Part shown: positions 16,755-27,000 of the stretch, piece after piece
Layout of the letters: every line of letters starts with the position of its first letter
Position numbering within the stretch: the first letter of the stretch is position 1
Assembly: GCF_002742285.1 (NCBI RefSeq)
Contig: NZ_MDGM01000014.1
Location: 1-64,000, forward strand
DNA: 64,000 bases
Reading direction: 5' to 3'
Origin: Paramylibacter kogurei
Lineage (GTDB): Bacteria > Pseudomonadota > Alphaproteobacteria > Rhodobacterales > Rhodobacteraceae
Position numbers and translations under genes: made by a program
The notes under the pieces: model-generated
Told to the model about the DNA's origin: nothing
Databases searched by the model: none
What the model saw: only the letters and a program-made list of their open reading frames with translations

Positions 16755-17771
16755 ATGGCAAAATATGTTGATTTAATAGAGGTTTGGCGCGGCGATTTTC
16801 TGGAATGCGTGCATCGTGGCCATGCGGTTGTTTGTGATCATAACGGGGATGTTATCGCGCAATGGGGTGATAGTGACGCAATTATATTGCCAAGATCATC
16901 GTGTAAAATGCTGCAAGCCTTGCCTTTGATTGAAAGCGGTGCGGCCGAAAAATTCGGGTTGAATGCGTCGCAATTGGCGCTGTCTTGTGCATCGCATCAG
17001 GGTGCAAAGATCCATGTGAATGCGGTTGAATCGTGGTTAGGCGACATCGGATTGGCAGAACAAGATTTACGCTGTGGGCCGCAATGCACCGCTGATCTTG
17101 ATTATCGTTCAGAAATGATCCGTGCTGGCGATAAGCCAGATCAGCGCCACAATAATTGTTCCGGCAAGCATGCAGGATTTTTGACTTTGAACAAACATTT
17201 GGGCGGTGGATCAGAATACATTGAATTTAATCACCCCGTGCAAAAGGCGATTGTTCAGGCAACACAAGATATGGCGGGCGAAGATATCAGCGGGCATGTG
17301 ATTGATGGATGTTCCGCCCCGAATTTGGCGATTAGTTTACGTGGTCTTGCCATGGCGATGGCGCGGATGGGTAAACCCGTTTCCGACATGGGCATTGCAC
17401 GTGGGAACGCGGCGCGTGCGTTGACCGCGGCGATGGCTGAATTCCCAGAATTGGTTGCCGGTGAAGGCCGCGCTTGTACCGAATTGATGCGCGCAATGAA
17501 CAATGGCACCGTTGTGAAAACAGGCGCAGAAGGCGTGTTTACCGCAATTTTGCCTGAACGTGGATTGGGTGTTGCATTGAAAATTGCAGATGGTGCCACA
17601 CGTGCGAGCGAAGCGGCGATGGCGGCATTATTGGTGCGATTGGGCGTGGCAGATGAAAATCACCCCATGGTACAGAAACGGTTGAATCCAGCAGATAAAA
17701 ATCGTCGTGATATCGTGACAGGCCATATTCGCCCCGCCGATATGTTTTTTGAAAACGGTTCACCAATTTGA
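16755..17771 (+). CDS. L-asparaginase II family protein
   Basis: A 338-residue protein of the asparaginase type found in Rhizobium etli (PF06089), which hydrolyses asparagine to aspartate and ammonia. Visible family segments are ILPRSSCKMLQALPLIE, LSCASHQG, DQRHNNCSGKHAGFL and IDGCSAPNLAISLRGLA. These Ser and Cys/Lys residues (SSCK near residue 53-56) correspond to the recently described Zn-binding active site of this family. ATG 16755 is preferred to 16710 because homology begins there and AAGGCAG lies upstream. It is divergent from the IalB gene. Confidence 0.88.
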   Translation: MAKYVDLIEVWRGDFLECVHRGHAVVCDHNGDVIAQWGDSDAIILPRSSCKMLQALPLIESGAAEKFGLNASQLALSCASHQGAKIHVNAVESWLGDIGLAEQDLRCGPQCTADLDYRSEMIRAGDKPDQRHNNCSGKHAGFLTLNKHLGGGSEYIEFNHPVQKAIVQATQDMAGEDISGHVIDGCSAPNLAISLRGLAMAMARMGKPVSDMGIARGNAARALTAAMAEFPELVAGEGRACTELMRAMNNGTVVKTGAEGVFTAILPERGLGVALKIADGATRASEAAMAALLVRLGVADENHPMVQKRLNPADKNRRDIVTGHIRPADMFFENGSPI

Positions 17772-17780
17772 TAGCAAATT

Positions 17781-17800
17781 GCGTGCGCGATTGCGCACGC
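17781..17800. repeat. 8-bp-stem hairpin between convergent genes
   Basis: GCGTGCGC (17781-17788) and GCGCACGC (17793-17800) pair perfectly around a GATT loop, 10 bp after the asparaginase stop. No T tract follows, so it may be a weak or Rho-assisted terminator or an mRNA-stabilising stem. Confidence 0.5.
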
Positions 17801-17848
17801 CACCTGCGGTGAGCGGATATTTAAGCAAAATGGAGATGTGGTTTTCGC

Positions 17849-19213
17849 TTAATCTTCGGGCAGTTTTGTGGGCTCTGGGCGTTGGTTTGGCTCCGTGAAC
17901 ATATGAACATCACGCCGTGGGTATGGGATTTCAATATTGTGCTCTTTCAATGTATCCCAAAGCGCGAGATAAACATTGCCGCGAATGTTTGTCAGACCAC
18001 TGGTTGGGTCTTTGATCCAGAAGCGGAGTTTGAAATCAATCGAGCTGTCGCCGAAATTGATGATGTGACAAACGGGTGCGGGTGAGCTGACCACGCGATT
18101 GACCGAAAGCGGTGCATCGGTTGCGATTTTTTTGACGAAATGCGGGTCGCTGTCATAAGAAACCCCAAAATGAATATCGAGGCGGACGAAATCCGAACTA
18201 TGCGTCCAGTTGATAACTTGGTTCGTGATGAAATCTTCGTTTGGAACCAGATATTCGCGCCCATCGCGTGTGGTGATGGATGCGTAACGCGCACCCAATT
18301 GGGTGATCCAGCCAAATGTGCCATCGAGCGAAATCACATCGCCTGGTTTGATTGATTTATCCAAGAGGATGATGATGCCCGAAATAAGGTTGGACACAAT
18401 TTTTTGCAGACCAAAACCGATACCCAAACCAATCGCACCAGAGAGCAATGCCAAGCTGCCCAGATCAAAGCCGACCGCACGCAAGGAAAACAACAATGCG
18501 CCACCGTAAAGCAATAGTTGCAGTGCCTTTGTCAGCAATGCCTTGATCGAGGGTGACATATCTTGGGCGTTGTGAATTTGGCGCGCACCAGATCGGTTCA
18601 GCACATTGGCCAGCGCGAACAACACACCAAGTGTGACGATCGCCGTTAAAACCATCATCACAGATATGCGGATTCCACCTGTATCAATGGCGATGGTCTC
18701 CAACAGGTTTGCAGTATCATCCCAAAGGTTAAGTATTTTCAGCGTGGCATAGGCCCAAGCACCCCAAGCAACGAATTTGCGAATGGTGCGGTTGTTGATC
18801 AATTTGGTAAGCACCGCAATGATCACCCAAGCGGTGGCAAGCGATGCAACGACCCCGATGAAATAGCTTCTGCTTGGCCATGTTGCTGCTTGCATGATGA
18901 AATAGGTGATCCAACTGAACAGCACAAACAGGATAAGCGCGATGCGTTGGTTGAGCAAAACCAATATCCGCAACAGGGGCTTTGGAACCCCGTGTAAATT
19001 CCCAAGAGCCGCGCGAATTTTGGGCTTTAGAACCAGTTTCACACAATAGGATAACAGGATCAGGCCAATGATGATCCCGATTTGATACAGGCTCCATTTG
19101 CTCGACAAGCGATTGATCAGGTTTTCGCCAAGGGCAAAGAGCCCGACGGCCTGATCGGTTACGTTTTGTACTGTGGCTGCTTCTGCAACCTTACCAATGA
19201 TATCATCTGCCAA
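17849..19213 (-). CDS. MscS-family mechanosensitive ion channel
   Basis: A 454-residue inner-membrane channel protein that would open on hypo-osmotic shock. About six membrane segments cover residues 45-250; the pore helix is the Gly/Ala-rich LLSGAIGLGIGFGLQKIVSNLISGIIILLDKSIKPGDVI near residues 245-290. A beta domain follows (YLVPNEDFITNQVINW) and a cytoplasmic alpha/beta domain ending EIPYPRRDVHMF. A paralogue with a similar C-terminal half lies at 60657-61961. Confidence 0.92.
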   Translation of the reverse strand: MADDIIGKVAEAATVQNVTDQAVGLFALGENLINRLSSKWSLYQIGIIIGLILLSYCVKLVLKPKIRAALGNLHGVPKPLLRILVLLNQRIALILFVLFSWITYFIMQAATWPSRSYFIGVVASLATAWVIIAVLTKLINNRTIRKFVAWGAWAYATLKILNLWDDTANLLETIAIDTGGIRISVMMVLTAIVTLGVLFALANVLNRSGARQIHNAQDMSPSIKALLTKALQLLLYGGALLFSLRAVGFDLGSLALLSGAIGLGIGFGLQKIVSNLISGIIILLDKSIKPGDVISLDGTFGWITQLGARYASITTRDGREYLVPNEDFITNQVINWTHSSDFVRLDIHFGVSYDSDPHFVKKIATDAPLSVNRVVSSPAPVCHIINFGDSSIDFKLRFWIKDPTSGLTNIRGNVYLALWDTLKEHNIEIPYPRRDVHMFTEPNQRPEPTKLPED

Positions 19214-19311
19214 TTTGGTGCTCCTGCGCTTGTGAATAACTATGCTGATAATCGCGGGCGGTGCAAGCTGGACACTTGAATGTGACCTGCATTTCGGTTT
19301 ATCGACTGTTT

Positions 19312-19398
19312 ATGACTCGGATTATCGACATAGATGATAAAACGCGCCTGCCGTGGCGATTCCACGGTGCACGGCTGACGGTGTTGGCGGACCTGTAA
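19312..19398 (+). CDS. Possible 28-residue leader peptide before leuC
   Basis: A short ORF ([20 protein letters not shown]... ending LTVLADL) stops 52 bp before the leuC start. It has eight branched-chain codons (three Ile, one Val, four Leu), with Leu at codons 22, 25 and 28 lying in the 5' arm of a hairpin (19373-19412). No Shine-Dalgarno is visible, but a weak TTGAAT (19276) with a TTTATC-like -10 near 19299 would place transcription start close to the ATG, so it could be leaderless, as trpL is in some alphaproteobacteria. This is inference; it may not be translated. Confidence 0.35.
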   Translation: MTRIIDIDDKTRLPWRFHGARLTVLADL

Positions 19399-19426
19399 TC
19401 CGCCACCCAGCCCGAAGACTCTTTTT
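19351..19426 (+). promoter_or_regulatory. leuC leader hairpins, candidate attenuator
   Basis: Two hairpins lie in the leuC leader. The first is CCGTGG (19351-19356) with CCACGG (19362-19367). The second is TGGCGGA (19385-19391) with TCCGCCA (19399-19405), extendable by GGCTG (19373) with CAGCC (19408-19412). T5 follows at 19422-19426, 9 bases after the extended stem. The stop codon of the short ORF is in the loop of the second hairpin. Confidence 0.45.
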
Positions 19427-19450
19427 GAAATTCTAGCGAGGGAGACAGAT

Positions 19451-20857
19451 ATGTCCGCGCCAAAAACATTATATGATAAAATCTGGGATGCGCATGTCGC
19501 GCACGAGGCCGATGATGGCACATGTTTGCTGTATATCGACCGCCACTTGGTTCACGAAGTCACATCACCACAAGCCTTTGAAGGTTTGCGCATTGCGGGG
19601 CGCGGCGTGCGTGCACCAGAAAAAACAATTGCCGTGCCTGATCACAACGTTCCAACAACAACGGATCGTGTGAACGGCATCGATAACGAAGAAAGCCGTA
19701 TCCAAGTGGAAGCGCTGGATAAGAACGCCAAGGATTTTGGCATTCATTATTATCCTGTGTCCGATGTGCGCCAAGGGATCGTGCATATCGTTGGCCCAGA
19801 ACAAGGTTGGACATTGCCAGGCATGACCGTTGTTTGTGGTGACAGCCACACCGCAACGCATGGTGCATTTGGTGCGCTGGCACATGGTATCGGCACATCC
19901 GAGGTTGAACATGTTTTGGCCACGCAAACATTGATCCAGAAAAAATCCAAAAACATGAAGGTTGAAATCACCGGTTCATTGCGCCCCGGTGTAACGGCCA
20001 AAGACATCACCATGACGGTGATTGGTGAAACAGGGACCGCTGGTGGTACCGGTTATGTGATCGAATATTGTGGCCAAGCAATCCGCGAATTGTCCATGGA
20101 AGGTCGTATGACCGTTTGTAATATGGCAATTGAAGGCGGCGCACGCGCAGGTTTGATCGCACCAGACCAAACAACGTTTGATTACGTTAAGGGCCGCCCT
20201 CATGCACCAAAAGGTGCGGATTGGGATGCGGCAATGGCGAATTGGGCCGATCTTTACACAGATGAAGATGCGCATTTTGACAAGGTCATTACGATTGCTG
20301 GCGAAGATATCGCACCATCCGTCACATGGGGCACATCACCAGAAGACGTGTTGCCAATCGATGCGGTTGTCCCAAACCCAAGCGATTTTGAAGGCGGCAA
20401 AGTTGACGCCGTTGCGCGATCACTGGCGTATATGGGTTTAACACCGGGCCAAAAATTGTCTGACATCGCGATTGATACGGTATTCATCGGATCATGCACA
20501 AACGGACGCATTGAAGATTTGCGTGCGGCTGCCGCTGTGTTGAAAGGTAAGAAAATCAAAGACGGAATGCGGGCGATGGTTGTTCCCGGTTCGGGTTTGG
20601 TTCGTGCCCAAGCAGAAGAAGAAGGTCTGGCACAGATTTTCATCGATGCGGGTTTTGAATGGCGCATGGCAGGATGTTCAATGTGTCTGGCGATGAACCC
20701 AGATCAATTGGCGCCCGAGGAACGTTGTGCGGCGACATCTAACCGTAATTTCGAGGGTCGCCAAGGCCGCGGTGGGCGCACACATCTGTTGTCACCTGCG
20801 ATGGCGGCTGCGGCAGCGGTTACGGGTAAGCTTACTGATATTCGTGAGTTCAACTAG
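19451..20857 (+). CDS. leuC: 3-isopropylmalate dehydratase large subunit
   Basis: A 468-residue aconitase-superfamily protein that, with LeuD, isomerises 2-isopropylmalate to 3-isopropylmalate in leucine synthesis. The 4Fe-4S cysteines are in IGSCTNGR (near residue 347) and in CSMCLAMN (near 408 and 411). DHNVPTT and [12 protein letters not shown] are family signatures. GAGGGAGA lies 8 bases before the ATG. leuC is followed by a zinc-ribbon gene 10 bp downstream and then leuD. Confidence 0.97.
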   Translation: MSAPKTLYDKIWDAHVAHEADDGTCLLYIDRHLVHEVTSPQAFEGLRIAGRGVRAPEKTIAVPDHNVPTTTDRVNGIDNEESRIQVEALDKNAKDFGIHYYPVSDVRQGIVHIVGPEQGWTLPGMTVVCGDSHTATHGAFGALAHGIGTSEVEHVLATQTLIQKKSKNMKVEITGSLRPGVTAKDITMTVIGETGTAGGTGYVIEYCGQAIRELSMEGRMTVCNMAIEGGARAGLIAPDQTTFDYVKGRPHAPKGADWDAAMANWADLYTDEDAHFDKVITIAGEDIAPSVTWGTSPEDVLPIDAVVPNPSDFEGGKVDAVARSLAYMGLTPGQKLSDIAIDTVFIGSCTNGRIEDLRAAAAVLKGKKIKDGMRAMVVPGSGLVRAQAEEEGLAQIFIDAGFEWRMAGCSMCLAMNPDQLAPEERCAATSNRNFEGRQGRGGRTHLLSPAMAAAAAVTGKLTDIREFN

Positions 20858-20866
20858 GGTCGGTAT

Positions 20867-21160
20867 GTGCCTGATTTAACCAAGATAGCAACCTGTTCGT
20901 TTTGTGGTTCCCGCACCGTTTTGCGTTTGCGCGAAGTTGGGAACCACCACGAGCTGTCTTGTGCAAATTGCGCTGCACCCATCCACGAAATGAAACCGTT
21001 AAAAATTTCTGCACAACCCACAACGCCAAAGGCGCTTACGAAATTGGGAATGCAGAAAAAGAAAGTCAAAAAGAAATCCAGAAAACCGTCTCATGCATCG
21101 CGCATTTTGTATAAGATCGCAGAAGAGTTATGGGACGAGTTGGAAGATATCTTCGATTAG
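20867..21160 (+). CDS. Small zinc-ribbon-like protein in the leu cluster
   Basis: A 97-residue protein starting with GTG, 9 bases after leuC stops. Two CxxC pairs (CSFC at 10-13 and CANC at 32-35, spaced 18 residues) should bind one zinc. A basic KKKVKKKSRK stretch (near 63-74) and an acidic helical end (EELWDELEDIFD) follow. It is tightly packed between leuC and leuD and probably co-transcribed with them, but its function is unknown; similar small proteins occur in other Rhodobacterales as hypotheticals. Confidence 0.75.
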   Translation: MPDLTKIATCSFCGSRTVLRLREVGNHHELSCANCAAPIHEMKPLKISAQPTTPKALTKLGMQKKKVKKKSRKPSHASRILYKIAEELWDELEDIFD

Positions 21161-21177
21161 GTAAGGAGACCTAAGAC

Positions 21178-21783
21178 ATGGAAAAGTTTGAAAATGTATC
21201 GGGTGTCGCGGCACCAATGCCGTTGATCAACATCGACACGGATATGATTATTCCAAAACAGTTTTTGAAAACAATCAAGCGTTCTGGACTGGGTGCGAAC
21301 CTGTTTGATGAAATGCGTTTTGATGACAATGGGAATGAAATCGAAGATTTCGTTTTAAACAAACCCGCTTATCGCAAAGCAGAAATAATCGTTGCAGGGG
21401 ATAACTTTGGCTGTGGTTCTTCACGCGAACATGCGCCATGGGCATTGCGTGATTTTGGCATCAAGGTCATTGTGTCCACATCATTTGCGGATATCTTTTA
21501 TAACAACAGTTTCAAAAATGGCATCTTGCCAATCGTTCTTCCAAAAGAACAAGTTGCAGTGTTGATGGAAGACGCAGAGCGCGGCGAAAATGCACGCATT
21601 AGCGTTGATTTGGAAAATCAAACAATTAGCGCGACTGACGGAACCGAATTTAAATTTGAGGTTGATAGCTTCAAAAAACACTGTCTGCTGAATGGTTTGG
21701 ATGACATTGGTTTAACAATGCAAAAAGTCCAATCAATTGATAGTTTTGAAGAAAAATACAAAAAATCAGCCCCTTGGGTATAA
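21178..21783 (+). CDS. leuD: 3-isopropylmalate dehydratase small subunit
   Basis: A 201-residue swivelling subunit that completes the LeuCD active site. [18 protein letters not shown] is at residues 18-35 and [18 protein letters not shown] near residue 78-95, both diagnostic. AAGGAGACC precedes the ATG by 6 bases. A strong terminator follows 10 bp after the stop, so the leuC-leuD transcript ends here and leuB is transcribed separately. Confidence 0.97.
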   Translation: MEKFENVSGVAAPMPLINIDTDMIIPKQFLKTIKRSGLGANLFDEMRFDDNGNEIEDFVLNKPAYRKAEIIVAGDNFGCGSSREHAPWALRDFGIKVIVSTSFADIFYNNSFKNGILPIVLPKEQVAVLMEDAERGENARISVDLENQTISATDGTEFKFEVDSFKKHCLLNGLDDIGLTMQKVQSIDSFEEKYKKSAPWV

Positions 21784-21793
21784 AATATGATGT

Positions 21794-21822
21794 AAAAAGG
21801 CCGCAACACGCGGCCTTTTTTA
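21794..21822 (+). terminator. Rho-independent terminator after leuD
   Basis: AAAAAGGCCGC (21794-21804) pairs with GCGGCCTTTTT (21810-21820) around AACAC; the 3' side ends in T6. Confidence 0.93.
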
Positions 21823-21842
21823 AATTGTGGCTAAATTGTGGC
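21821..21842 (+). repeat. Tandem 11-bp duplication after the leuD terminator
   Basis: TAAATTGTGGC is present twice back to back (21821-21831 and 21832-21842), directly behind the terminator. Confidence 0.8.
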
Positions 21843-21972
21843 CTAATTTGCTTGGAGAATATTGACGCAACAATATTGCGCGCTAGTATATCGACAAGGT
21901 TCAAATTGATTACGATTGGACTAACGCGCACATCCAATCAAATTTCTGTCTGAAAAGACAAGGGGACACAAG

Positions 21973-22791
21973 GTGGTTTTTCGGTTTCTCTCTGCGTTAT
22001 TGCGAGCAGGCATTGCATTCTTTTTGATTGTTTTTCCGTCCTCAATACTGGCCGATCCGAACGCGGGCAATTTTGGCGCGATTGTTATCTTTGCTATTGT
22101 GACCGCGATTGTTGTGTTTTTTGAATATATGGCGTTTACGCCCAGCTTAATCGAATTTCGATATGCCCCGCCTTACAATCGGTTTCGTGTTTTGGTTTAC
22201 GCGTTCATTGCGGTTTTTATCGTGACCAGCCTGAATGCAAAAAACCAAGTGGGTCCAATTTTTGAACTGGTTGATCTAGTTGCGCGCGGCGCCAATGCAA
22301 CATTTGCACATAGTTGGGATCCAGCAACAGTTTTGGCAAATAGTCTGGGTTTGCCACAAGGATCGGATCGTGAAAATTTCATCGTGCTGGCACATGGTGC
22401 ATTATTTGTCGCGATATTCAGCGCATTATTATTCTGTTTGGTGATATGGCTACAACGTTGGCCGCTGAGCAATGCCGGGTTCAACCTTTGGCCAAATATG
22501 CCAAGCTTTCACGCCCAAGTCGGGAGCAAAACGGAATCACGCATGGCGCAAATTGCATTGTTAAGTTTGTCATTGGCATTCGCAGCGCCGTATCTGATTC
22601 CGCGTGTTGGGCGGTTGGTTTTGGATTGGATGTCGTTTAACTATAATTACACCCATCATTCCGCATTTTGGATCATCAGCTTTTGGGCGATGTTCACGGC
22701 GATGACCTTGATGCGTGGTATTGTTTTGCTAAAGGTTGCGTATCTTGCCAGCCAAATGCGCAGCATGAATCAGGCGAAACAACAGGCATAG
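21973..22791 (+). CDS. Polytopic membrane protein of unknown function
   Basis: A 272-residue protein with about six hydrophobic segments (residues about 5-28, 33-55, 68-86, 135-158, 185-205, 225-245). No known catalytic motif was recognised. The start is a GTG at 21973 preceded by AGGGGACACAAG; no ATG is available near the N-terminus. It lies between the leuD terminator and leuB, in the same direction, and may share a transcript with leuB (67-bp gap). Its place in the leu region need not mean a role in leucine metabolism. Confidence 0.75.
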   Translation: MVFRFLSALLRAGIAFFLIVFPSSILADPNAGNFGAIVIFAIVTAIVVFFEYMAFTPSLIEFRYAPPYNRFRVLVYAFIAVFIVTSLNAKNQVGPIFELVDLVARGANATFAHSWDPATVLANSLGLPQGSDRENFIVLAHGALFVAIFSALLFCLVIWLQRWPLSNAGFNLWPNMPSFHAQVGSKTESRMAQIALLSLSLAFAAPYLIPRVGRLVLDWMSFNYNYTHHSAFWIISFWAMFTAMTLMRGIVLLKVAYLASQMRSMNQAKQQA

Positions 22792-22858
22792 TTGATCACA
22801 GACTTGACCCTTGGCGCGCTGGGCATTAGGCCGTTTGCGACAGCAAAAGGACATATCA

Positions 22859-23965
22859 ATGAGCAACCCTTCTCTCCTTATCCTGCCAGGTGATGGCATT
22901 GGCCAAGAAGTTATGGCCGAAGTGAAAAAAATCATCGATTGGTTTGGTGATAAACAAGATTTGAAATTCGACGTATCCGAAGATTTGGTTGGCGGCGCGG
23001 CCTATGATGCGCACGGCACACCATTGCACGACGACACAATGGCCAAAGCCCAAGAGGTTGACGCCGTATTGTTGGGCGCGGTTGGCGGCCCCAAATACGA
23101 CGATCTGGATTTCAGCGTAAAACCAGAACGCGGATTGTTGCGTTTGCGCAAGGAAATGGATTTGTTTGCAAACCTGCGCCCAGCGCAATGTTTTGATGCA
23201 TTGGCGGATTTTTCTTCGCTGAAAAAAGATATCGTTTCTGGCCTTGATATCATGATCGTGCGCGAATTGACCTCTGGTTCATATTTTGGTGAACCGCGTG
23301 GGATTTTCACCGAAAACAACGAACGCGTTGGCATTAACACACAGCGTTATACTGAATCTGAAATTGAACGCGTGGCGCGTTCTGCATTTGAATTGGCAAA
23401 ACGTCGTGGCAACAAAGTATGTTCGATGGAAAAAGCCAACGTCATGGAAAGCGGCATCTTGTGGCGCGATGTGGTGACAGAGGTGCATCAGGCAGATTAC
23501 GCCGATGTGGAATTGTCGCATATGTATGCCGACAATGGCGCGATGCAATTGGTACGTGCCCCAAAACAGTTTGACGTGATTTTGACGGATAACCTGTTTG
23601 GTGATTTGCTGTCTGATTGTGCGGCGATGTTGACGGGCTCTTTGGGCATGTTGCCATCTGCATCTTTGGGTGCACCCATGGAAAATGGTCGCCCCAAAGC
23701 GATGTATGAACCGGTACACGGTTCCGCACCTGATATCATGGGACAAAACAAAGCGAACCCAAGTGCATGTATCTTGTCATTCGCGATGGCACTGCGTTAC
23801 AGCTTTGATCAAGGGGATGCGGCGACAATGCTTGAAAAAGCAGTTGAAAGCGTATTGGCCAAGGGTATCCGCACCGCCGATTTGATGCAGGCCGATGGCG
23901 GCAAAGCCGTGAGCACAAGCGAAATGGGCGATGCAATTATCAATGAATTGAACGCTAACGTTTAA
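22859..23965 (+). CDS. leuB: 3-isopropylmalate dehydrogenase
   Basis: A 368-residue NAD-dependent beta-decarboxylating dehydrogenase, converting 3-isopropylmalate to 2-oxoisocaproate. [15 protein letters not shown] is at the N-terminus, with [14 protein letters not shown], a [14 protein letters not shown] segment (MEKANVMES) and [28 protein letters not shown] diagnostic of LeuB. ATG 22859 is preferred over 22811 because AAAGGACA lies just upstream and family homology begins there. Followed by a terminator hairpin at 23975-24001. Confidence 0.97.
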   Translation: MSNPSLLILPGDGIGQEVMAEVKKIIDWFGDKQDLKFDVSEDLVGGAAYDAHGTPLHDDTMAKAQEVDAVLLGAVGGPKYDDLDFSVKPERGLLRLRKEMDLFANLRPAQCFDALADFSSLKKDIVSGLDIMIVRELTSGSYFGEPRGIFTENNERVGINTQRYTESEIERVARSAFELAKRRGNKVCSMEKANVMESGILWRDVVTEVHQADYADVELSHMYADNGAMQLVRAPKQFDVILTDNLFGDLLSDCAAMLTGSLGMLPSASLGAPMENGRPKAMYEPVHGSAPDIMGQNKANPSACILSFAMALRYSFDQGDAATMLEKAVESVLAKGIRTADLMQADGGKAVSTSEMGDAIINELNANV

Positions 23966-23974
23966 ACCATACTG

Positions 23975-24001
23975 GGCGCAAATTATTGCGCCGCTGTTTT
24001 T
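23975..24001 (+). terminator. Terminator after leuB
   Basis: GGCGCAA (23975-23981) pairs with TTGCGCC (23986-23992) around ATTA; GCTGTTTTT follows. It overlaps the end of the converging indolepyruvate oxidoreductase gene. Confidence 0.75.
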
Positions 24002-27000
24002 GTGATATCAATGGTATCTTTTGCCCGCGCCAGTAATTCGGCGCGGGTTTTTTCTGCCTTTTGAATTGCGGCGAGTTTAACGTGACCATATCCGCGGATC
24101 GCATCTGGAATATTGGCAATTTCAAGCGCGGTTTCAGGATCAACCTGTTGATCAAGAACATCCAAGATGGATTGTTTATAAGTGTGGATTAACCCACGCT
24201 CCATACGACGCTCGGATGTATATCCAAATGGATCATAGGCCGTACCACGCAGCGATTTACCCTTTGCCAAGACTTTGAATAATGTCAGCACCCAAGGGCC
24301 GAAATTAATTTTCTTGGCTTTGCCCGTGACCTTGTCAGGGCGCGACAACAACGGCGGTGCCAATGCGATTTTAAGCTTCAGATCACCCGTAAATGCCTGT
24401 TCCAACCCTTGGCGGAATGAAGGCAATGAATAAAGGCGTGCAACTTCATATTCATCTTTGTAGGCCATCAATTTGAACAGATATTTTGCAACGCTGATGG
24501 CGAAATCACCACTGGCGCCTATGGCGATGATGTCATTCATAAACCCGCGATAATCCTGTGCGTAGGCCTCGTTTTGATAATCTTTTAACCGCGCAAAACG
24601 ATCGGCCATGATGGTATCAAGTGTTTCGGGTTTTGGTGCCACGACTTGTGGCAACAACGCATCCACGGATGATTTATCCAGCACCCATTGGCGCCCGAAC
24701 GTAAACGCGGTTTTGTTCATTTCAACAGCCATGCCATTGATTTCAATCGCATCCAAAATGGAATCCAGTTCCAGCGGGATTAGACCCTTTTGATAGGCGA
24801 CGCCTAACATGAAAAGGTTTGCGCCAATGCTATCCCCAACCAGCTTGGTGGCATAATCACTGGCATCCAACATGGTCAAGTTTTCATCACCAACGGCATC
24901 CAGCAAACGGCGATGCATCAGGTTGCGGGGCAATTTGAAATCGCGATGTTGTGCAAATTCGCGTGGCATTTGTTCGTGAGTATTCACCAGTGCCGCAGAT
25001 GTTTTTGACAGGGTGGACAATGCGGGATTGCCCGCGCTGACGATCACGTCACAGCCCAATAACAAATCTGCGGTACCGCTGGAAACGCGGATTGATTTAA
25101 TGTCTTCGGGGCTGGGCGCGAGTTTCACATGTGAAAAGACTGAACCACCCTTTTGTGCCAGACCTGCCATATCAATAATGCCGCTGCCTTTGCCATCCAA
25201 ATGCGCGGCCATACCAAGCAGCGCACCGATTGTTACAACACCCGTACCGCCAACACCCGTCACCAATATGGAATAGGTTTTATCAAGCGCGGCCTTGTTC
25301 ACCGGTTCTTGCAAATCTGGCAGGTCATGGTTTTTCACCGCATTTTTGCGTGGTGCGCCACCCGTGACGGTGACAAAGCTGGGGCAAAAACCGTTGGTAC
25401 AGCTAAAATCCTTGTTACACACAGATTGGTCAATCATGCGTTTGCGCCCCAAAGGAGTATCGAGGGGTTGAATGGCGACACAGTTGGATTGTTCACCACA
25501 ATCGCCGCATCCTTCGCAGACATCGGGGTTGATATAAATGCGATGCGGATCGTCCGCCATTTTACCACGCTTACGGCGGCGGCGTTTTTCAGAGGCACAT
25601 GTTTGATCGTATAACAACACACTCACACCTTTCAGCGTGGTCATGGATTCTTGAACCTTCATCAGATCATCGCGGTGGTGCACGGTGATACCGTTTGACA
25701 ATTGTGTACGATCAATACGTGATGGATCCTCTGTCACGTATTCGACATGCTGAACGCCAGCGGCCATGACCTCTCGAACGATATCATATGCGGACAATCC
25801 ACCCTCGTGGGTTTGCCCGCCCGTCATGGCAACCGCGTCGTTATAGAGAATTTTATAGGTGATATTCACATTTGATGCGACAGCGGCACGCAATGCGAGC
25901 AGGCCAGAATGGTTAAATGTTCCATCGCCAAGGTTTTGGAAAACATGATCGATTTTCGAAAATTTAGATTCCCCAATCCAGTTGGCACCTTCGCCGCCCA
26001 TATGGGTGTAACCCTCGACGTTGCGTTCCATAAATTGCGCCATCCAGTGACAGCCAATACCGGCATAGCCACGCGCACCCTCTGGCAAAACGGTGGATGA
26101 ATTATGGGGACATCCCGCGCAAAAAACCACGCCGCGTGCCACGGGCAATTCGATTTTGGAAACCTCCATGCGCGCCTTTAGGTCAGCCACCTTATTCGCA
26201 AGCGATTTGCCCTTTGGCATCGCTATCAGGCGTTCACCAACAGCGGCGGCGATTTGAATGGGGTTGAGCGCCATTTCTGGCTGAAACAAATGCGCACCGT
26301 TTTCATCTTTTTTGCCGATGATGCTGGGCGCGTTTTTCTGGCCGTAAAGTTGTTCGCGAAGCTGACCCTCGATCAACCCACGTTTTTCCTCGACCACAAT
26401 CACCTGATCCAAGCCTTCACAGAACTTGGCGATGCCCGTGGGTTCCAGCGGCCAAGGCATAGCCACCTTGAACACAGAAAGCCCAAGCGCGGCTGCGCGG
26501 GTTTCATCAATGCCAAGCTCTTCTAGTGCTTGCAGGACATCGAGATAGGATTTGCCCGTAGACACGATCCCAATCTTGGGTTTTTTGCCACCATTTAACG
26601 TAACATGGTTCAAACCGTTCGCACGCTGATATGCCAATACGGCATCGAATTTGTGCTGATGCATCCGTGCTTCTTGGGCGGTGGGCATGTCGTTTAAACG
26701 AATATTTAGCCCATCCTTTGGCATGTCGAAATCATTGGGGATGATGGTTTTGTAACGGTCGGGGTGCACATCAACAGAACCCGATGATTCAACATTATCT
26801 TTGACGCATTTAATCCCACACCAAACACCTGCAAATCGTGACATGGCCCAACCATGCAGGCCGTATTCCAAGATTTCGGAAACTGTTGCGGGGTAAAACA
26901 CAGGGATCATTGCGTCCATCAAGGCATAGTCGCTTTGATGGGCTGTTGTTGAACTTTCGCACGTGTGATCATCACCCATAATAACCAGCGCACCACCCAA

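Noticed and set aside
16588..16761. N-terminal extension of the IalB gene
   Set aside because: The upstream codons give a Cys/His-rich, non-signal sequence overlapping the divergent asparaginase start; a good signal peptide begins at 16587.
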